Assembly: GCA_002368545.1 (NCBI GenBank)
Contig: MTSC01000017.1
Coordinates: 248,001 to 312,000, forward strand
Direction: 5' to 3'
Origin: Ramichloridium luteum
Taxonomy: Eukaryota; Ascomycota; Dothideomycetes; Mycosphaerellales; Dissoconiaceae
DNA: 64,000 bases
In this document: positions 51,375 through 62,824 of the stretch, piece after piece
Numbering within the stretch: position 1 is the stretch's first letter
Layout: each line of letters starts with the position of its first letter
Notes under the pieces: generated by a model
The model's input: only the letters and a program-made list of their open reading frames with translations
Told to the model about the DNA's origin: nothing
Databases searched by the model: none
Made by a program: the position numbers and the translations under genes

Positions 51375-51989
51375 TCAGTGCACAGGGAGCGCTTTGACGC
51401 AATCGACAGGAACCCGCTCCTCTGGTGCCGCCTTTACCAGCATATCGCGATCGTTCAGGGCGTTCACCACCTGACGGACCCACCACTGACAATCGCGCAC
51501 CTCAGCCATTTTCCGCTTGCCGCCGGCTGCTGACTCTATACCACTGACCTTATTCAAGCTCGGCCCAGGAGCTTCGATCTCAACGCAAAGACGTTCAAAA
51601 TCATCGCGTGGTTTGTTGTCAACGTAACCGCCGCCCTCTTCGTCGTCCTTTTGAATCGGCTCATCTTGCTGATCTGAGGACGCATGATCCGCTTGTCGAG
51701 CTTGTAGTAACATTCCAATGAGGTATTTTCGATCCATACTAACACCCCTGTGCTTCCCGACGTTGTAAAAGCGTACAGTTTCCAAGACAAATCCATTGAA
51801 TCGATCGCCAGAGACGTGTATCCTACGGCCAATTTGATGAGCTTCTTTATGCTCACGAGTCTCGGAATCCATCGGTTGATCGGGAATAAAGAAAGACCAG
51901 TGTGCTGCAAAAAGTGGCGAGGGAGGAATAACTATATAGAGTGGAATTGTGGCAGGAGCAGTCAGCCCGTCTATCTGGCTTGCTGCCAT
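51375..51989 (-). CDS. Conserved-looking fungal hypothetical protein
   Basis: The single exon from the first ATG at 51989 encodes 204 aa; the frame upstream to 52058 begins with GTG and is ignored. The N-terminal part, PLYIVIPPSPLFAAHWSFFI, then RIHVSGDRFNGFVLETVRFY, has the alternating strand pattern seen in a widespread group of small fungal proteins of unknown function (PLY...AHW...G..IHV.GD...GF). The middle is polar (SSDQQDEPIQKDDEEGGGY). The C-terminus has RDCQWWVRQVVNALNDRDML, resembling the closing helix of that group. I have no functional assignment. It is divergent from the Pol4 gene, with 428 bp between the starts. Confidence 0.6.
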   Translation of the reverse strand: MAASQIDGLTAPATIPLYIVIPPSPLFAAHWSFFIPDQPMDSETREHKEAHQIGRRIHVSGDRFNGFVLETVRFYNVGKHRGVSMDRKYLIGMLLQARQADHASSDQQDEPIQKDDEEGGGYVDNKPRDDFERLCVEIEAPGPSLNKVSGIESAAGGKRKMAEVRDCQWWVRQVVNALNDRDMLVKAAPEERVPVDCVKALPVH

Positions 51990-52417
51990 CCTGTAGATAG
52001 GCCGGGATATCTTAATTTTTGGATATTGATCAGTAGTGTCGCCTTTCAGAGTGGCCACGGATTCGGTGAAGTTGAATTGGTAGATGCCCGGAGTATGACC
52101 TTCTTATTACAGTTCTGGACAGTGGCAGGACCGAGATTGTACACCCGTAGAGATACTAACTTGAGGAAGGAGTACTGTACGACAAAAGGATGTTTGGCGG
52201 AGTAGGTTGTTTAGGGTTAGCTTAGGGTTTGGCGCTCATAGTGTGTTCTTTACTCGACAGACCAAGGGAAGCGCATCACCGTATCTCACTTTTCGCCACT
52301 TATACGTACCTAGGTGAGGGCCCTTTTGCTGGTGGCATTGTTAGTCAGTATAATGATGCAGCGTGTCATTTCTGACAGGTCGCGAAACAATGTGGGCAGA
52401 ATTATGGATCCGCCCCA
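51990..52417. promoter_or_regulatory. Divergent promoter region between hypothetical gene and POL4, with telomere-like boxes
   Basis: TTAGGG occurs at 52211-52216 and again at 52222-52227 in the context TTTAGGGTTAGCTTAGGGTT. The rest of the region shows no gene. Together with the site at 32182-32207, it is the second paired telomere-like site in an upstream region in this window. Confidence 0.45.
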
Positions 52418-54642
52418 ATGACATCGCCGCCCTTAACTCTGAATCTCTCCCACTGGCCACACATTTTTGTGTCGCCGACGCATTTCAGTGCGCAAGATCT
52501 CGATGAATTGGAAGATGCCCTCCTGGACGCGAAGGCCAAATTGACCTATGACATCAACGAGGCAGAAATTATCCTGAGCAAAGTCACGAAGAATGCTCGG
52601 ATTCTCTTTGACCTACGCGCGAAAGGCCTCATCGTCAAGTTGACTCCGGCAGCCGATGGCGATGGCGAGAGCATACATACGCATGCGACAGCTGGAGCGG
52701 CCCCGAGTACCCCAAAGCAGAGCCGAAAGCGTAAGCGTAGCAATGCCGATGGCCTAGGAACCCAATCGGAGCACCCGATCGAAATTGAAGATTCGAGTAC
52801 GGAATCTGATGAAGACGGAGCCAATTCTGGAACCTTACGTGGTCAGCAACGGCCTCGGACCCCGCCGAGGGCCGACAGTACGTCAAGGCCGGCAGATCTT
52901 GCATCTGGACGCGCTGTGAAAGTCGTTCGAGTTGACTGGTTCAACGATTCCGTGCAAAAGGGTCGAGCGGAAGCACTCGATGATTACGTGACATTCAAGG
53001 GCACTGTTATCAAGCATGTGCCATTGCCACCTACAGGGAGAGATGCGACTCCGACTGCAGCTCAGTCAACGCCAATGACCTCTCCCACCACCCCCGCGCG
53101 CCTTACAGGCAGTCAGATACTCGCGCGCGCCAAAGAAGACTCGCCACAACTCGGGAACAGATGGTCTCGCTCGGGCGGCACCGGTGGCCGCAGGTTCGGT
53201 CGACCAGCAACCACTAACTCCGAACCTGCTAGCTGGGAGGCAGGTGGTCAAGGTAACAGCCAATACGTCCATCTATTGCACCAGACCACGACGGAGCACG
53301 ATCTCGGTCACGCCAGTGAGTTACCTGACCCGCCCGAATGGGTCCGCAAAGGCATCCGATACTCCTGCCAACGCGTCACATTAGCCCATGGGCCGAACGA
53401 GAAATTCATTAGCTTGCTCAAGGAAATTCAGCAGGCGCGACTGCTGACCGCCGATGAGGTCGGCGTGCGTGCCTATGCGACCTCGACTGCGGCGCTGGCC
53501 GCCTATCCCTACCAAATCACGTCGCCCAGGGAGATCTTGGCCTTGCCAGGCTGTGACGTTAAGATCGCGAACTTGTTCGTGGAGTGGATGAACAATGGGC
53601 GGGGCAGCATCGCGGCGGTGGACGCACTGGCGAACGACCCCGACCTCGCTGTCTTACGCTTATTCTACGAAATTTGGGGCGTGGGCGCAACGACGGCGCG
53701 TGAGTTCTACTACGAGAAGGGATGGCGCGATCTGGATGACATTGTGGAGTACGGCTGGAAGAGCCTCAGCCGTGTGCAGCAGATCGGCGTGAAGTACTAT
53801 GATGAGTTTCGCGACCTGATCCCGCGGGCGGAAGTCGAGGCGATTGCCGCGACGATCCACGCTCATGCGGTCAAGGTCCGTGATGAAGGTATCCAGAGCA
53901 TGATTGTGGGCGGTTACCGCCGCGGAAAAGAGGCGTGTGGCGATGTCGATGTTATCGTCAGTCATCCCGATGAGGCACAGACATTGAATCTAGTCGAGGA
54001 GATCGTGGCGAGCTTGGAGCAGGACGGGTGGATCACACATACGCTGCTGCTGTCGTTGAACAACTCCCAGCGCGGGCAGCAGACTCTGCCGTTTCGCGGT
54101 GGAGGTAGGAGCGGGTCGGGCTTCGATACATTGGATAAGGCACTGGTCGTCTGGCAGGATCCACGGTGGGAGTCGAAGGAAGAGGACCTGGCGAGGGATC
54201 CGAAGGCTAAGAACCCGAATCTTCATCGCAGGGTGGATATTATTATTGCGCCATGGCGGACAGTGGGTTGTGCCGTCGTTGGCTGGTGAGTTCATTTTCT
54301 AATCCTTCTACTTGCCAAAGTCACTGACCTATTCCGCACTGTAGGACCGGCGCCACGACGTTCGAACGAGATCTCCGTTCTTATGCACGCAACAAGAGGG
54401 GATGGAAGTTCGATAGCTCTGGCGTACGCGATCGTGGATCCGGAGAAGTGCTCGACTTGGAGAGCTACTACTCCTCCACTCCGCGCCATTCTGATGGCGA
54501 TGCCGCAGGGGCAGCGGGGGATGATGATCACGACGATCGAGGATATCAAGGCCGTGCAAAGACTATGGCAGAGGCCGAGCGTAGGGTGTTTGCAGGTATG
54601 GGTTTGACATATCGTGAGCCGTGGGAGCGTGTGACACCGTAA
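52418..54642 (+). CDS. POL4: DNA polymerase family X (Pol4; Pol mu/lambda-like)
   Basis: Two exons are inferred, 52418-54285 and 54345-54642 (59-bp intron GTGAGT...TGTAG), giving 721 aa. The product is a gap-filling polymerase for non-homologous end joining and base excision repair in the nucleus. A BRCT-like region occupies the N-terminus (LNLSHWPHIFVSPTHF to VKVVRVDWFNDSVQKG), interrupted by a low-complexity insert. The 8-kDa/HhH region lies around YATSTAALAAYPYQITSPRE, and the fingers have FYEIWGVGATTAREFY (HhH2). The palm has GGYRRGKEACGDVDVIVSHP with metal-binding Asp509 and Asp511, and RRVDIIIAP with Asp607. After the intron the GW motif reads VVGWTGATTFERDLR. Gly-Trp instead of Tyr-Phe is typical of Pol mu/TdT. 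The C-terminus, TYREPWERVTP, matches the family's (L)xYxxPxER end. The Trp codon is split by the intron. Confidence 0.95.
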
Positions 54643-56564
54643 AGTGAAATGGACAGATGCTTGATAACTGGAAGTCGCGCGACGGTCTTTAAGGTTGGCA
54701 GTATGTGCTTGACGTACCAAGAACTGTCCCTGACGGCTAGCAATTTTGACGTGAATGCTGCTCCGCAAATGAATCAGGACTTATCCTCCCATATCGACAA
54801 TTTGACATAACAGAGCCTGTATATCTGCTGATATGCGCAAGCCATGTCTTCCCCACCGTGAAGTCGTACACTGGAGGTTCAACGGTGCGATGAGCGTTGT
54901 TCCGCTGTTTCAACAACGTTTCATGAATCAGTTCCTTGCCATGCCTGACAGAATCGGACCCATTCAGCTTTATGATCCTCATCCTCCTACGAGGCACGAA
55001 CACTAACGAGTTTCAGCACGCGCCGTTCATCTCTGACCGTGTCCACGCGCGGACCCCTCGTTCCGTTTTCCCCTTCAGCCTCGATACCGAGACTTCGGTC
55101 ATTGGAACGCGTTCGACCGATAAGAGCACAGGACACTTGCAGACGATGCGGATTGGAGGGGCCGCCCCGGCGTCTTTTTTCATGTATGAGATAGACGACG
55201 CTGCCACGCTGCGTATCGCTCCCGCGGAAAATGAGCCTGGCCCCTTGGAGTTTGAGACCCTGCTTTCCTCCCTGCGATCGGCTGTGCGAGCTCCTTGATC
55301 CACGCATGCGGCGCAGCGTGCTTAATGCGGCCATGCTGCGGCCATACCCCACCCAGAAAGTCTCGAACGAAAGAACCGGGATTGTGAAAGAAAACAAGCA
55401 CAAGAGAGCGATGCCTTTGGGCACTGGCTGGCCTCTACTAAGCCAGTTGAGTGATTGGTCTGACTGGGCGGGTAATCTTTACGATTCAATGGACCGGGCA
55501 TTATTATTACACGCTGTGTGAGGGAATTGACCGCACTGTTGCTGCTGCTGCGACACCGCTAAGAAGGACTCGCCGTTGGCTCCTGATACTGGACCAAGCA
55601 TCTCAAAATGTGAATGTCTCGCCGCAGTTTCAGTGGTGGAAGCTAGGTAGATAATCATACTGGAATCCACCGTCGTCTTCCAGCTCCATGCCGTGACCTC
55701 TACGAAGCCTACGCCTTCATCTTGCTGCTCGTTTCCTGTTCCAAATGCTGCTTTCTTGCAGACAGATCACCATCGTCGTCTGCACGCTCCGCCACGAAAC
55801 CAGCCAGATCAGGCCAGCCAGGCCCGCGCGCCTCCCAAACCGTTAGCTGTCAAAGCTCCCACCACGCATTCGCTCCCAACGACCGGGCAGACCAGCACCA
55901 CGAGCAAAGCACCGACTGCCCGACCGGCCGCTCTCGATACCGCTCACCAGCGGAGCAGCAGCGAACTTAAGAAGCAGCTCCACCGCCTCTGCCATATATC
56001 GAACTGACTTTGTTGACCGCTGCAATCACAAAATCGTCTGCCTGCACGCCCAAAGTCCCGCTTCGAGACAAACCCGCATCACGTGAAAGTTTCCGCGCGT
56101 TTGTGGTGGCTGGCTTTCTCGTCGCCCACTTCCAGGGTCCCGGTCTGTCTGTGTGTCTCTCTTGCTTTGCGCTTGCGTGCGTGTGTGCAGCCAATCCAAA
56201 CCGCAAATCCGCAGATCGCCCAGAACATACCGCAACAGCGACGCTACACCTACCTCTCTACCTGACCTGTAGCCAGGAGGTGACTGCACCACACAACCCA
56301 CACGCCAGCGACCTCACCTCACGAGCCCGGAGCACTTCCTTTCTTGACGTCGCCCGCCACAACAGCTATTGTGTACCGAGCTACGACCCCTCTGGACACT
56401 GTTCAGCTTTCACGACACTTGCGACACGACTTCCGCGCAGGCGCACAGCGACGAACCGAGAGGCATTTGCGGCGAAGCCAAAAGCGATAACGAGGATTCT
56501 TTAAAGAGATCGTATTTTTTGGTTTCGGGAGATTATTTTGGAGGAACCGCGCAAAGAATAAACC
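54643..56564. other. 1.9-kb intergenic region, including a long CDC42 leader
   Basis: No exon with recognisable protein content was found. The right half (about 55690-56500) is rich in C and CT/CA tracts with few G, as in long promoter/5' leader regions of fungal housekeeping genes. Short frames on both strands are not conserved-looking, and most begin at non-ATG codons. Confidence 0.45.
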
Positions 56565-57509
56565 ATGACGGTCGCTACCATCAAGTGAGTCTTGAACTTG
56601 TGTATTTCTGGAATGTCGTATGACATGCTTGTAAACACGTTGAGTGGGCGGACCGGCCATTGCGCTTGTGTGCTGGAGTGCAATGCCACCTCTGCTCGGT
56701 AGAAGCGGAGGAGCATGAAGAGCGGCGGTCTAGGAGGAGTCTGAGCAGCGGTCTCGGAATAATCATGGCTGACAGTTTGCTTTTCTTCCCAGATGTGTCG
56801 TCGTGGGTGACGGTGCGGTCGGAAAGACCTGCCTGTTGATCAGCTACACCACAAACAAGTTCCCCTCAGAATACGTCCCGACGGTGTTTGACAACTATGC
56901 CGTCACGGTAATGTAGGTAATCTCGCTGCGCCGCACTGTCGTCCGGATCGAGGACACGTTTTGCTCACCGCCCGTACACAGGATCGGTGACGAACCCTAC
57001 ACTCTTGGCCTGTTCGATACCGCCGGTCAGGAGGACTACGATCGTTTGCGTCCGCTCTCATACCCGCAAACGGACGTCTTCCTCGTCTGCTTCTCCGTCA
57101 CCTCGCCCGCGAGTTTCGAGAACGTGCGGGAGAAGTGGTTCCCGGAGGTGCACCACCACTGCCCCGGCGTGCCGTGCCTCATCGTCGGCACGCAGACCGA
57201 TTTGCGCGATGACCCGCAGGTGCGCGAGAAGCTCGCCAAGCAGAAGATGCAGCCGGTGCGCAAGGAGGACGGCGAGCGCATGGCCAAGGATCTCGGCGCC
57301 GTCAAGTACGTCGAATGCTCCGCCCTGACGCAGTTCAAGCTCAAGGATGTGTTCGACGAGGCGATCGTAGCGGCGCTGGAGCCGCCGGCCGTGAAGAAGC
57401 CGAAACGTGAGTATTCCCTTTCTCCGATCCTTCCCCCAAGGTCATTTGCTTGTGGATCCGGCTGACACCTCCTTTCACAGGGAAAGGAAAGGGCTGTGTG
57501 CTTTTGTAG
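56565..57509 (+). CDS. CDC42: Rho-family GTPase Cdc42
   Basis: Four exons are inferred: 56565-56584, 56793-56912, 56982-57406 and 57481-57509, giving 197 aa. The product is the master regulator of cell polarity, acting on the plasma membrane through formins, PAKs and the exocyst. The sequence reads MTVATIKCVVVGDGAVGKT, the effector loop YVPTVFDNYAVTV, and the switch II DTAGQEDYDRLRPLSYPQTD. The Rho-insert region VREKLAKQKMQPV and the G5 box YVECSALTQFKLKDVFDEAI follow. Cdc42 rather than Rac is indicated by FDNYAVTVMIG and ENVREKWFPEV. The last exon supplies the polybasic end and the CAAX box Cys-Val-Leu-Leu (geranylgeranyl type). The 208-bp first intron follows the sixth codon; the second junction (AT|G) avoids an in-frame TAG. 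Confidence 0.97.
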
Positions 57510-58222
57510 TGCCTGATGTTGATCATGTTATTTTCTGCCCGAGATCCTCCCGTGAACAGGCGCTCACGCGCAGATATGCCGACATCTCGCCCGCGCGTAG
57601 CTGACAAGACAGCCCGTCGGTCGCTCGATTACTCGGACATTGGAGGCGTGGCGTTCCCGGCGTTATGGAAAGAAGTTCTGAATCTGGTTGTTGTTCTTCA
57701 TCGCACGCGCACTTCATATCATTTGGGCATTCCTGTGTCTCTTGAAAAGAAGTTTCCTCTTTGATATTGGCATTCCCGACTCTTCAGTTATCTTTCATCC
57801 CGCCACTGCAGTGACACTGGTAGGTTGTCCGAATGTGCCTGGTCTTGTTGACGAATGGCAGATGATGAAAAGATACTGAGTGTTGCATTCCTTCGCGACC
57901 TAAGCTTCATTATCTAAACGCGAATGCGAGCACTGGGATGCATACGGATAAAAGCGGCAAACGAACAACAATGAACGTCTTAGCGCAGGCATGAAAGGTC
58001 CCAGGGTTGACGCATATGAGCAACCAAGGCAAGAGCCACCCACAATACGCGTGCCTTCCTAGTTTGATCCCTCGAGATGTGCATTGAACCGGCTAGAAAC
58101 ATTCCCCATAACAAAACAATACGCGCCGACCTCCTTCTCCACAATAGTGAAATTTCTCTAACAATGAACATGAGATTGGTGAGCAACATCACATCACGAA
58201 GACTGACACTCAGCTTAGCGAG
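57510..58222. other. Intergenic region
   Basis: 3' flank of CDC42 and promoter of the 1283-residue hypothetical gene. No gene is seen. Confidence 0.4.
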
Positions 58223-61200
58223 ATGACCACAGAAGACGACGACACTGCTTCGCGTGATCGATCTACTTCCCGTCAACAAACACCTCTCCAGCGTCAAGCA
58301 GACTCACCAACGACGCCGGCTGTGTTACCGCGATACGGCGAAGATCCACGCGCAGATGCTGTCGATGCCATCCTAGGCTTGCCTCCCAAATCTCCCAGCA
58401 TCAACGCCTTTGCACTGAAAGCCGCCGTGACGCACCGCCATCTGCTGCAAGGGAACGCCTTCTACCAGGCCCTCTGGAGCGAACAACAAGGCTACGAGCC
58501 GGGCCAAGTGCATCCTGCGTATACCCAGACCGGCATCCGTGACCTCTCCACGCCGCTCGCCAATCTGATCGTGCCTCGCCCTGTGACCCCGAGCACTGCA
58601 CGCTCCGCCACGTTCTCGACGCGTTCTCAGACCCCGATCTCTTTGCCGCCCACGCCAATGTCCGATCGATCGTTCTTCCCTTCACCAGAGGAGCCGCCCC
58701 AGATGCCGCCAACACGAGACCCTCCGAAACGGCCTGTCGCGGCGGCGCAGATGGCACAGCGGCCACGAGTCCAGGGCCCGCGTTACTCACCTGTCACGGG
58801 TCTGCGGCTCATCTCGCCGACCGCCGTTCATCCTGCGTTACGTGACGGGCCAGCCTCATCGTCGACTGCTTTCATTGACTTGCAGACTCTGCCGTTGGTT
58901 CGCGAGGAGAAAATAACATCAGCGGCGAATGATGTCAAGACACCCGTGACTGCCCACTCATTGAAGTCCCGCACTCACTTGGCTCCGCGGGCGCCGCCAC
59001 TGAGACTCGCATCTGCGCCGGTGAAGACCTCATCTCCCAAGTTCAAAGTCGAGGAAGGGTTGACCGATGAGCAAATCACCTGTGGACAAGCCAAGCGTCC
59101 GTCCGTCACTTCGACAGCCTCACCAATGAGCGGTGGAGGTAACGTCAAGGCCAGCTCGATCTCAAGCAGGGGAATGAGTTCAACATCATTCTCGAACACT
59201 TCTCCCGGCTCGACCAGAACGCAGGCCATGAGTGAGACAAGTATGGACCACAAGCCGCTTCCATCACCACCAGGTCAATCAGTGTCGGCTAGTGTCAGCA
59301 GAGGATCTGCCGATACCGCGAAAAGCGAAACGGTCAAGCTTAAACTGATTCCTTCTCCTGACATCGCTCAGAATGCACTGCCCACGCAACGTGCACTGAT
59401 TGAAACGCACCAAGAAGAAGTGGTCCAAGAGGAGGCGGAAACTGAAGAAGATAAAAAGGCTTACCGGACAGTCGCATATAATCCAAAGCAGAAGAATGTC
59501 GAGTTCGATGTCAGACCAGTATCACGGCAAGATCACTTGACTGAGCCGAAATCGCCGAGGAAGACTACCTTTCTCGATAAGATCCGATTTGGCTGGCGTG
59601 GCAATCCTCCGATATCGAGCACTCCCATGCCAAACGCATCTTCATCCACAACCAACGTAAATGATACAGGCGGACATGCAATCTTGCCAAGCCAGCCGAA
59701 GGCTCAAGCTGTGCTGGTTGGGCCATCAAACAATCTGAGCGTGAAGCGTACACCTTCCAAGAAGAACTTCTTCGTACGGAAAACCACCACAGAAGCAAGT
59801 GTCTCAAAATCTCCTCGCAAGCGCCTTTCATTCGGATTTCGTGAGGGTGGGACAAAGAGCCCTTCGCGGCGCCGTCCTTCAGAGCCAGATCTCGAAGATT
59901 TGTCCAAGAGCTCTGTCATTCATCGCTCGCAGAGTCTGAAGTATCTCGACAATTCTATTCCTCCAACGCCACCAGCTAAGAATACTCCACCACAGATCCG
60001 TGCCGCCAAAGCAGCGCGTATGCTGGGCCTTGGTTTCGGTTCCGCGGTGGATCTCGCGCCTACCTCGAAGGTCTCAAAGCATCTGACCCTCGAGACCATC
60101 GATTCGTCGCCAATCATCACCGAGGATGGACCTTTTGGCCCAACAAGGTTCGGCACGTATACCAACAAGCTAGACATGCCGCGACTGGTGACCAAGCCCA
60201 GCAGCCACTCGCTTCATGCGTCCGTCATACCGGAGTTGATGGATGGCGATGAGTTTGAAGACGTCAAGGCTCGCGTCGATGGCTTGGACCTACACGGGTT
60301 CAGCCTGCCGAACGAGAGTCGGCGACCGTACGGAGAGAGGGTAGGCGCAACAACTCCGACAGCTGTTTATTCGCCCAGCATGTATTCGCCAGACATGGCG
60401 CTTGCCGCAGACTCGCCCTTCACCCCCCTTGGCTCGGCAAGTCACTCTAGTAAGCAAATGCGCACTGCACGCTCGTACGGCCAGCTGCTCGCCACGAGCA
60501 AATTCTCAACGAGCGAGAAGGTCAAGTCAAGAAAAGCCTCACCCGTGCCAGAGATCACAGACGATGAGTCGCAAAGAGAACGAGCGGCGAGTGTTGGTAC
60601 TGTGACAATTGCTTACCCTGAACTCTCGAGCGATCCTAGCATCACGGACTTTTTGAAACCCCATCAGGAAGGGTCGGACGCAGCTGATGTTCCAAAAATT
60701 GCAGTGGATTCAGCGGAGGACAATGAGGAGTCAGAAGAAGCTTTCACATCCCGTGGTCTCAGCTGCTATGACCAATACTTCCCAGTCGCCTCCAGGACAC
60801 CACAGAAGCTGAAGCTCGACCCATTTGCAACGCCTCACGAGCAAACAAAGTGGGTGTTGAGCCCGGAACATGTCGGCCGCGGAGCAATTTTCGGAAGAGG
60901 CGGGAATGGGTCTTCAGCCAAGAGCCAATCTAGCAATGGCGAGACCCATCCTTTGGATAGTGCTGTTGATCTTGGCCAAGAGAATGATACACCTCGTTCA
61001 GTCCACCCGGAGCTCTTTCCTTTGCCTCTACAGCTGCACCACCCGACATTGCCAATCACTACATTCCTCGAACCACCAACGCCGAGTCGTGCGGAGAGAC
61101 CTCGTCCGACCAACGGACTACAGAGCGGTATTCTGAGGTCCGAGCCGGCTCCAGGGCTCCGCATCAGTGTTGAGGCCAATGAATTGTCGTCGTCACCGGA

Positions 61201-62074
61201 AGCAGAAGTTGCAACGAACTCGGCTCCTCAGGACCCTCGCGAGACTGGAGAGCACCTTACGGAGAAGGACATTCCCGCTCCTACGTCCTTTGAAGACATG
61301 TTGAAGGCCCTCGCGAAGCGAAACCGGAGCGTGCAAGATATTATCAAACTCGTGGAGGAGAATTCCAAGCCGGCACAACATCCCGAGCCAGTATCAGGTG
61401 GCACAGATACCTCCGAGCAGAAGATCTTACCCAAGACGAGGTACGAAAGAAAGACGACGCCGCGACGGATTACTGAAGCCAAACAACGCGTGACAACGAA
61501 CGCGGCGCATGAATTCTATCGCGATGATTCGGGAACGTCTCCGCCGACGGCGAAGAGATCTTCAGGCCAAGATGGGGTCGCTCAGCAGAAGGAGAAACGC
61601 AGTAGTGCCGGTCGGCGAGTATCTGGTCCCTTGAACACCGTGACCGAGACACCGAGCCGGCCGAGAAAGCATTCTGCGTCCGCGTCTAGCAAGGTGAATG
61701 GAGTTGCTGATGCCGCTTTGACCGCTGCCGCCATGGGATCGCCCGCGCTTGGGTCGTCGCCGGAAGTTCTCCCTGCTCGCTTCCTCAAGCAGAAGCAGCT
61801 CGTTTCGCTGCACGACTCGCCAACTCACAGAACCACTGCTAGTCGGAGGAAGCAACGTGCAGCTTCTGCTGAAGCTATCGAATCCACTCCTCCCGCACCA
61901 GCAATAACTACGCAAGAGCCCAGAACTCTTCCCGTCGCACCTCAACCGACGCTTGAGGAGTCCCTTGCACAGAATCGCGATTACCAGGAGCAGATCGCGC
62001 AGTTGACTCGCCGACTGGAGGCGGTGGAGAGCAGGATGGGGACTTCGCGTGCGTCTTTTGCTTCAAAGCCGTGA
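58223..62074 (+). CDS. Large low-complexity fungal protein of unknown function (1283 aa)
   Basis: The single uninterrupted exon starts at ATG 58223. I do not recognise a catalytic domain. After a Ser/Thr/Gln-rich start, residues ~35-105 look folded and possibly conserved: RYGEDPRADAVDAILGLPPK, INAFALKAAVTHRHLL, then NAFYQALWSEQQGYEPG. Most of the rest is rich in Ser, Pro and Thr with many SP/TP and basic SPRK, KSPSRR and SPRKRLSFGF-like sites, which fits phosphorylation by CDKs or basophilic kinases. A second compact region lies around AAKAARMLGLGFGSAVDL, and a third near FEDMLKALAKRNRSVQDI. The final ~45 residues (LEESLAQNRDYQEQIAQLTR, then RLEAVESRMG) predict a short coiled coil. A scaffold or cytoskeleton/polarity role is only a guess, suggested by composition and the position next to CDC42. 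Confidence 0.8.
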   Translation: MTTEDDDTASRDRSTSRQQTPLQRQADSPTTPAVLPRYGEDPRADAVDAILGLPPKSPSINAFALKAAVTHRHLLQGNAFYQALWSEQQGYEPGQVHPAYTQTGIRDLSTPLANLIVPRPVTPSTARSATFSTRSQTPISLPPTPMSDRSFFPSPEEPPQMPPTRDPPKRPVAAAQMAQRPRVQGPRYSPVTGLRLISPTAVHPALRDGPASSSTAFIDLQTLPLVREEKITSAANDVKTPVTAHSLKSRTHLAPRAPPLRLASAPVKTSSPKFKVEEGLTDEQITCGQAKRPSVTSTASPMSGGGNVKASSISSRGMSSTSFSNTSPGSTRTQAMSETSMDHKPLPSPPGQSVSASVSRGSADTAKSETVKLKLIPSPDIAQNALPTQRALIETHQEEVVQEEAETEEDKKAYRTVAYNPKQKNVEFDVRPVSRQDHLTEPKSPRKTTFLDKIRFGWRGNPPISSTPMPNASSSTTNVNDTGGHAILPSQPKAQAVLVGPSNNLSVKRTPSKKNFFVRKTTTEASVSKSPRKRLSFGFREGGTKSPSRRRPSEPDLEDLSKSSVIHRSQSLKYLDNSIPPTPPAKNTPPQIRAAKAARMLGLGFGSAVDLAPTSKVSKHLTLETIDSSPIITEDGPFGPTRFGTYTNKLDMPRLVTKPSSHSLHASVIPELMDGDEFEDVKARVDGLDLHGFSLPNESRRPYGERVGATTPTAVYSPSMYSPDMALAADSPFTPLGSASHSSKQMRTARSYGQLLATSKFSTSEKVKSRKASPVPEITDDESQRERAASVGTVTIAYPELSSDPSITDFLKPHQEGSDAADVPKIAVDSAEDNEESEEAFTSRGLSCYDQYFPVASRTPQKLKLDPFATPHEQTKWVLSPEHVGRGAIFGRGGNGSSAKSQSSNGETHPLDSAVDLGQENDTPRSVHPELFPLPLQLHHPTLPITTFLEPPTPSRAERPRPTNGLQSGILRSEPAPGLRISVEANELSSSPEAEVATNSAPQDPRETGEHLTEKDIPAPTSFEDMLKALAKRNRSVQDIIKLVEENSKPAQHPEPVSGGTDTSEQKILPKTRYERKTTPRRITEAKQRVTTNAAHEFYRDDSGTSPPTAKRSSGQDGVAQQKEKRSSAGRRVSGPLNTVTETPSRPRKHSASASSKVNGVADAALTAAAMGSPALGSSPEVLPARFLKQKQLVSLHDSPTHRTTASRRKQRAASAEAIESTPPAPAITTQEPRTLPVAPQPTLEESLAQNRDYQEQIAQLTRRLEAVESRMGTSRASFASKP

Positions 62075-62824
62075 AGTTGACATCACACACTCTCAGGATT
62101 GTTTTGAGCCTGCACGTAAAGGGATCGCCTGGCGGTGTTGGTGGTTCTTTGTCTATCATAAATGTCGCCTTTAAAATTGGTTTCGCACTGGAGTCTTTGA
62201 GCTAATACTGAGTACGAGACTATGGGGGAACATCACGGAAAGAGAAGTCTGTTGTAATGTAATCTCGTCCTGCCGCAATGCGGAGGAATTGTCTGTCTAA
62301 AATCGAAAACAATTGACCCCGACGCACTTTTCTCTGCGACCCTTCTGACTTCTCTCTCCAGCCTGCTGCCGCCCGCTATCGAAGCCCCCAGAAGTCAAGA
62401 ATCAAACACCACTCTTTCTGTCCAAAAACCACAGAACAAACAAAATCCAGAAAGGGCGCAGCAAAGATTGATAATAATAATGATGATGAAGATGATGTCA
62501 GAACATGATGCTAAGTATGATGATGATTTGCCCGGCCCATATGGTATCTCTGTTGTGGGTTTATGAATCTCTCCCCCCTTCCCGCGCCTCCCAGGTTTCC
62601 TTTTTTCTTTGCCTCCCGGGTACTGTCAATAGCAAGGAATTAAATAAATAAATAGGTAAGTAGTAAGTTTCGGCTCTGTCTGCCGCAGCGCCGTCCTTTC
62701 CCAATGCTCGTTTTCTTGTACTCCATGCGTGGTGGTAGTGGTTGACTGTGATGCGTTGCTGAAGTGGCGAATGGAAAGCCGTGGTCGTTGGACATCAGTC
62801 TCCCATGGCGTCCTCTTCAACGCT
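62075..62824. other. 3' region between convergent genes, with microsatellites
   Basis: The hypothetical gene and the kinase gene are convergent here. An ATG/ATA-type trinucleotide tract (ATAATAATAATGATGATGAA) lies at about 62470-62530, and a TAAA-type tract at about 62640-62655. No gene is seen. Confidence 0.55.

Noticed and set aside
54987..55424. 145-codon minus-strand frame with a hydrophobic start
   Set aside because: It begins with GTG, and the remainder is Arg/Ser-rich without features.
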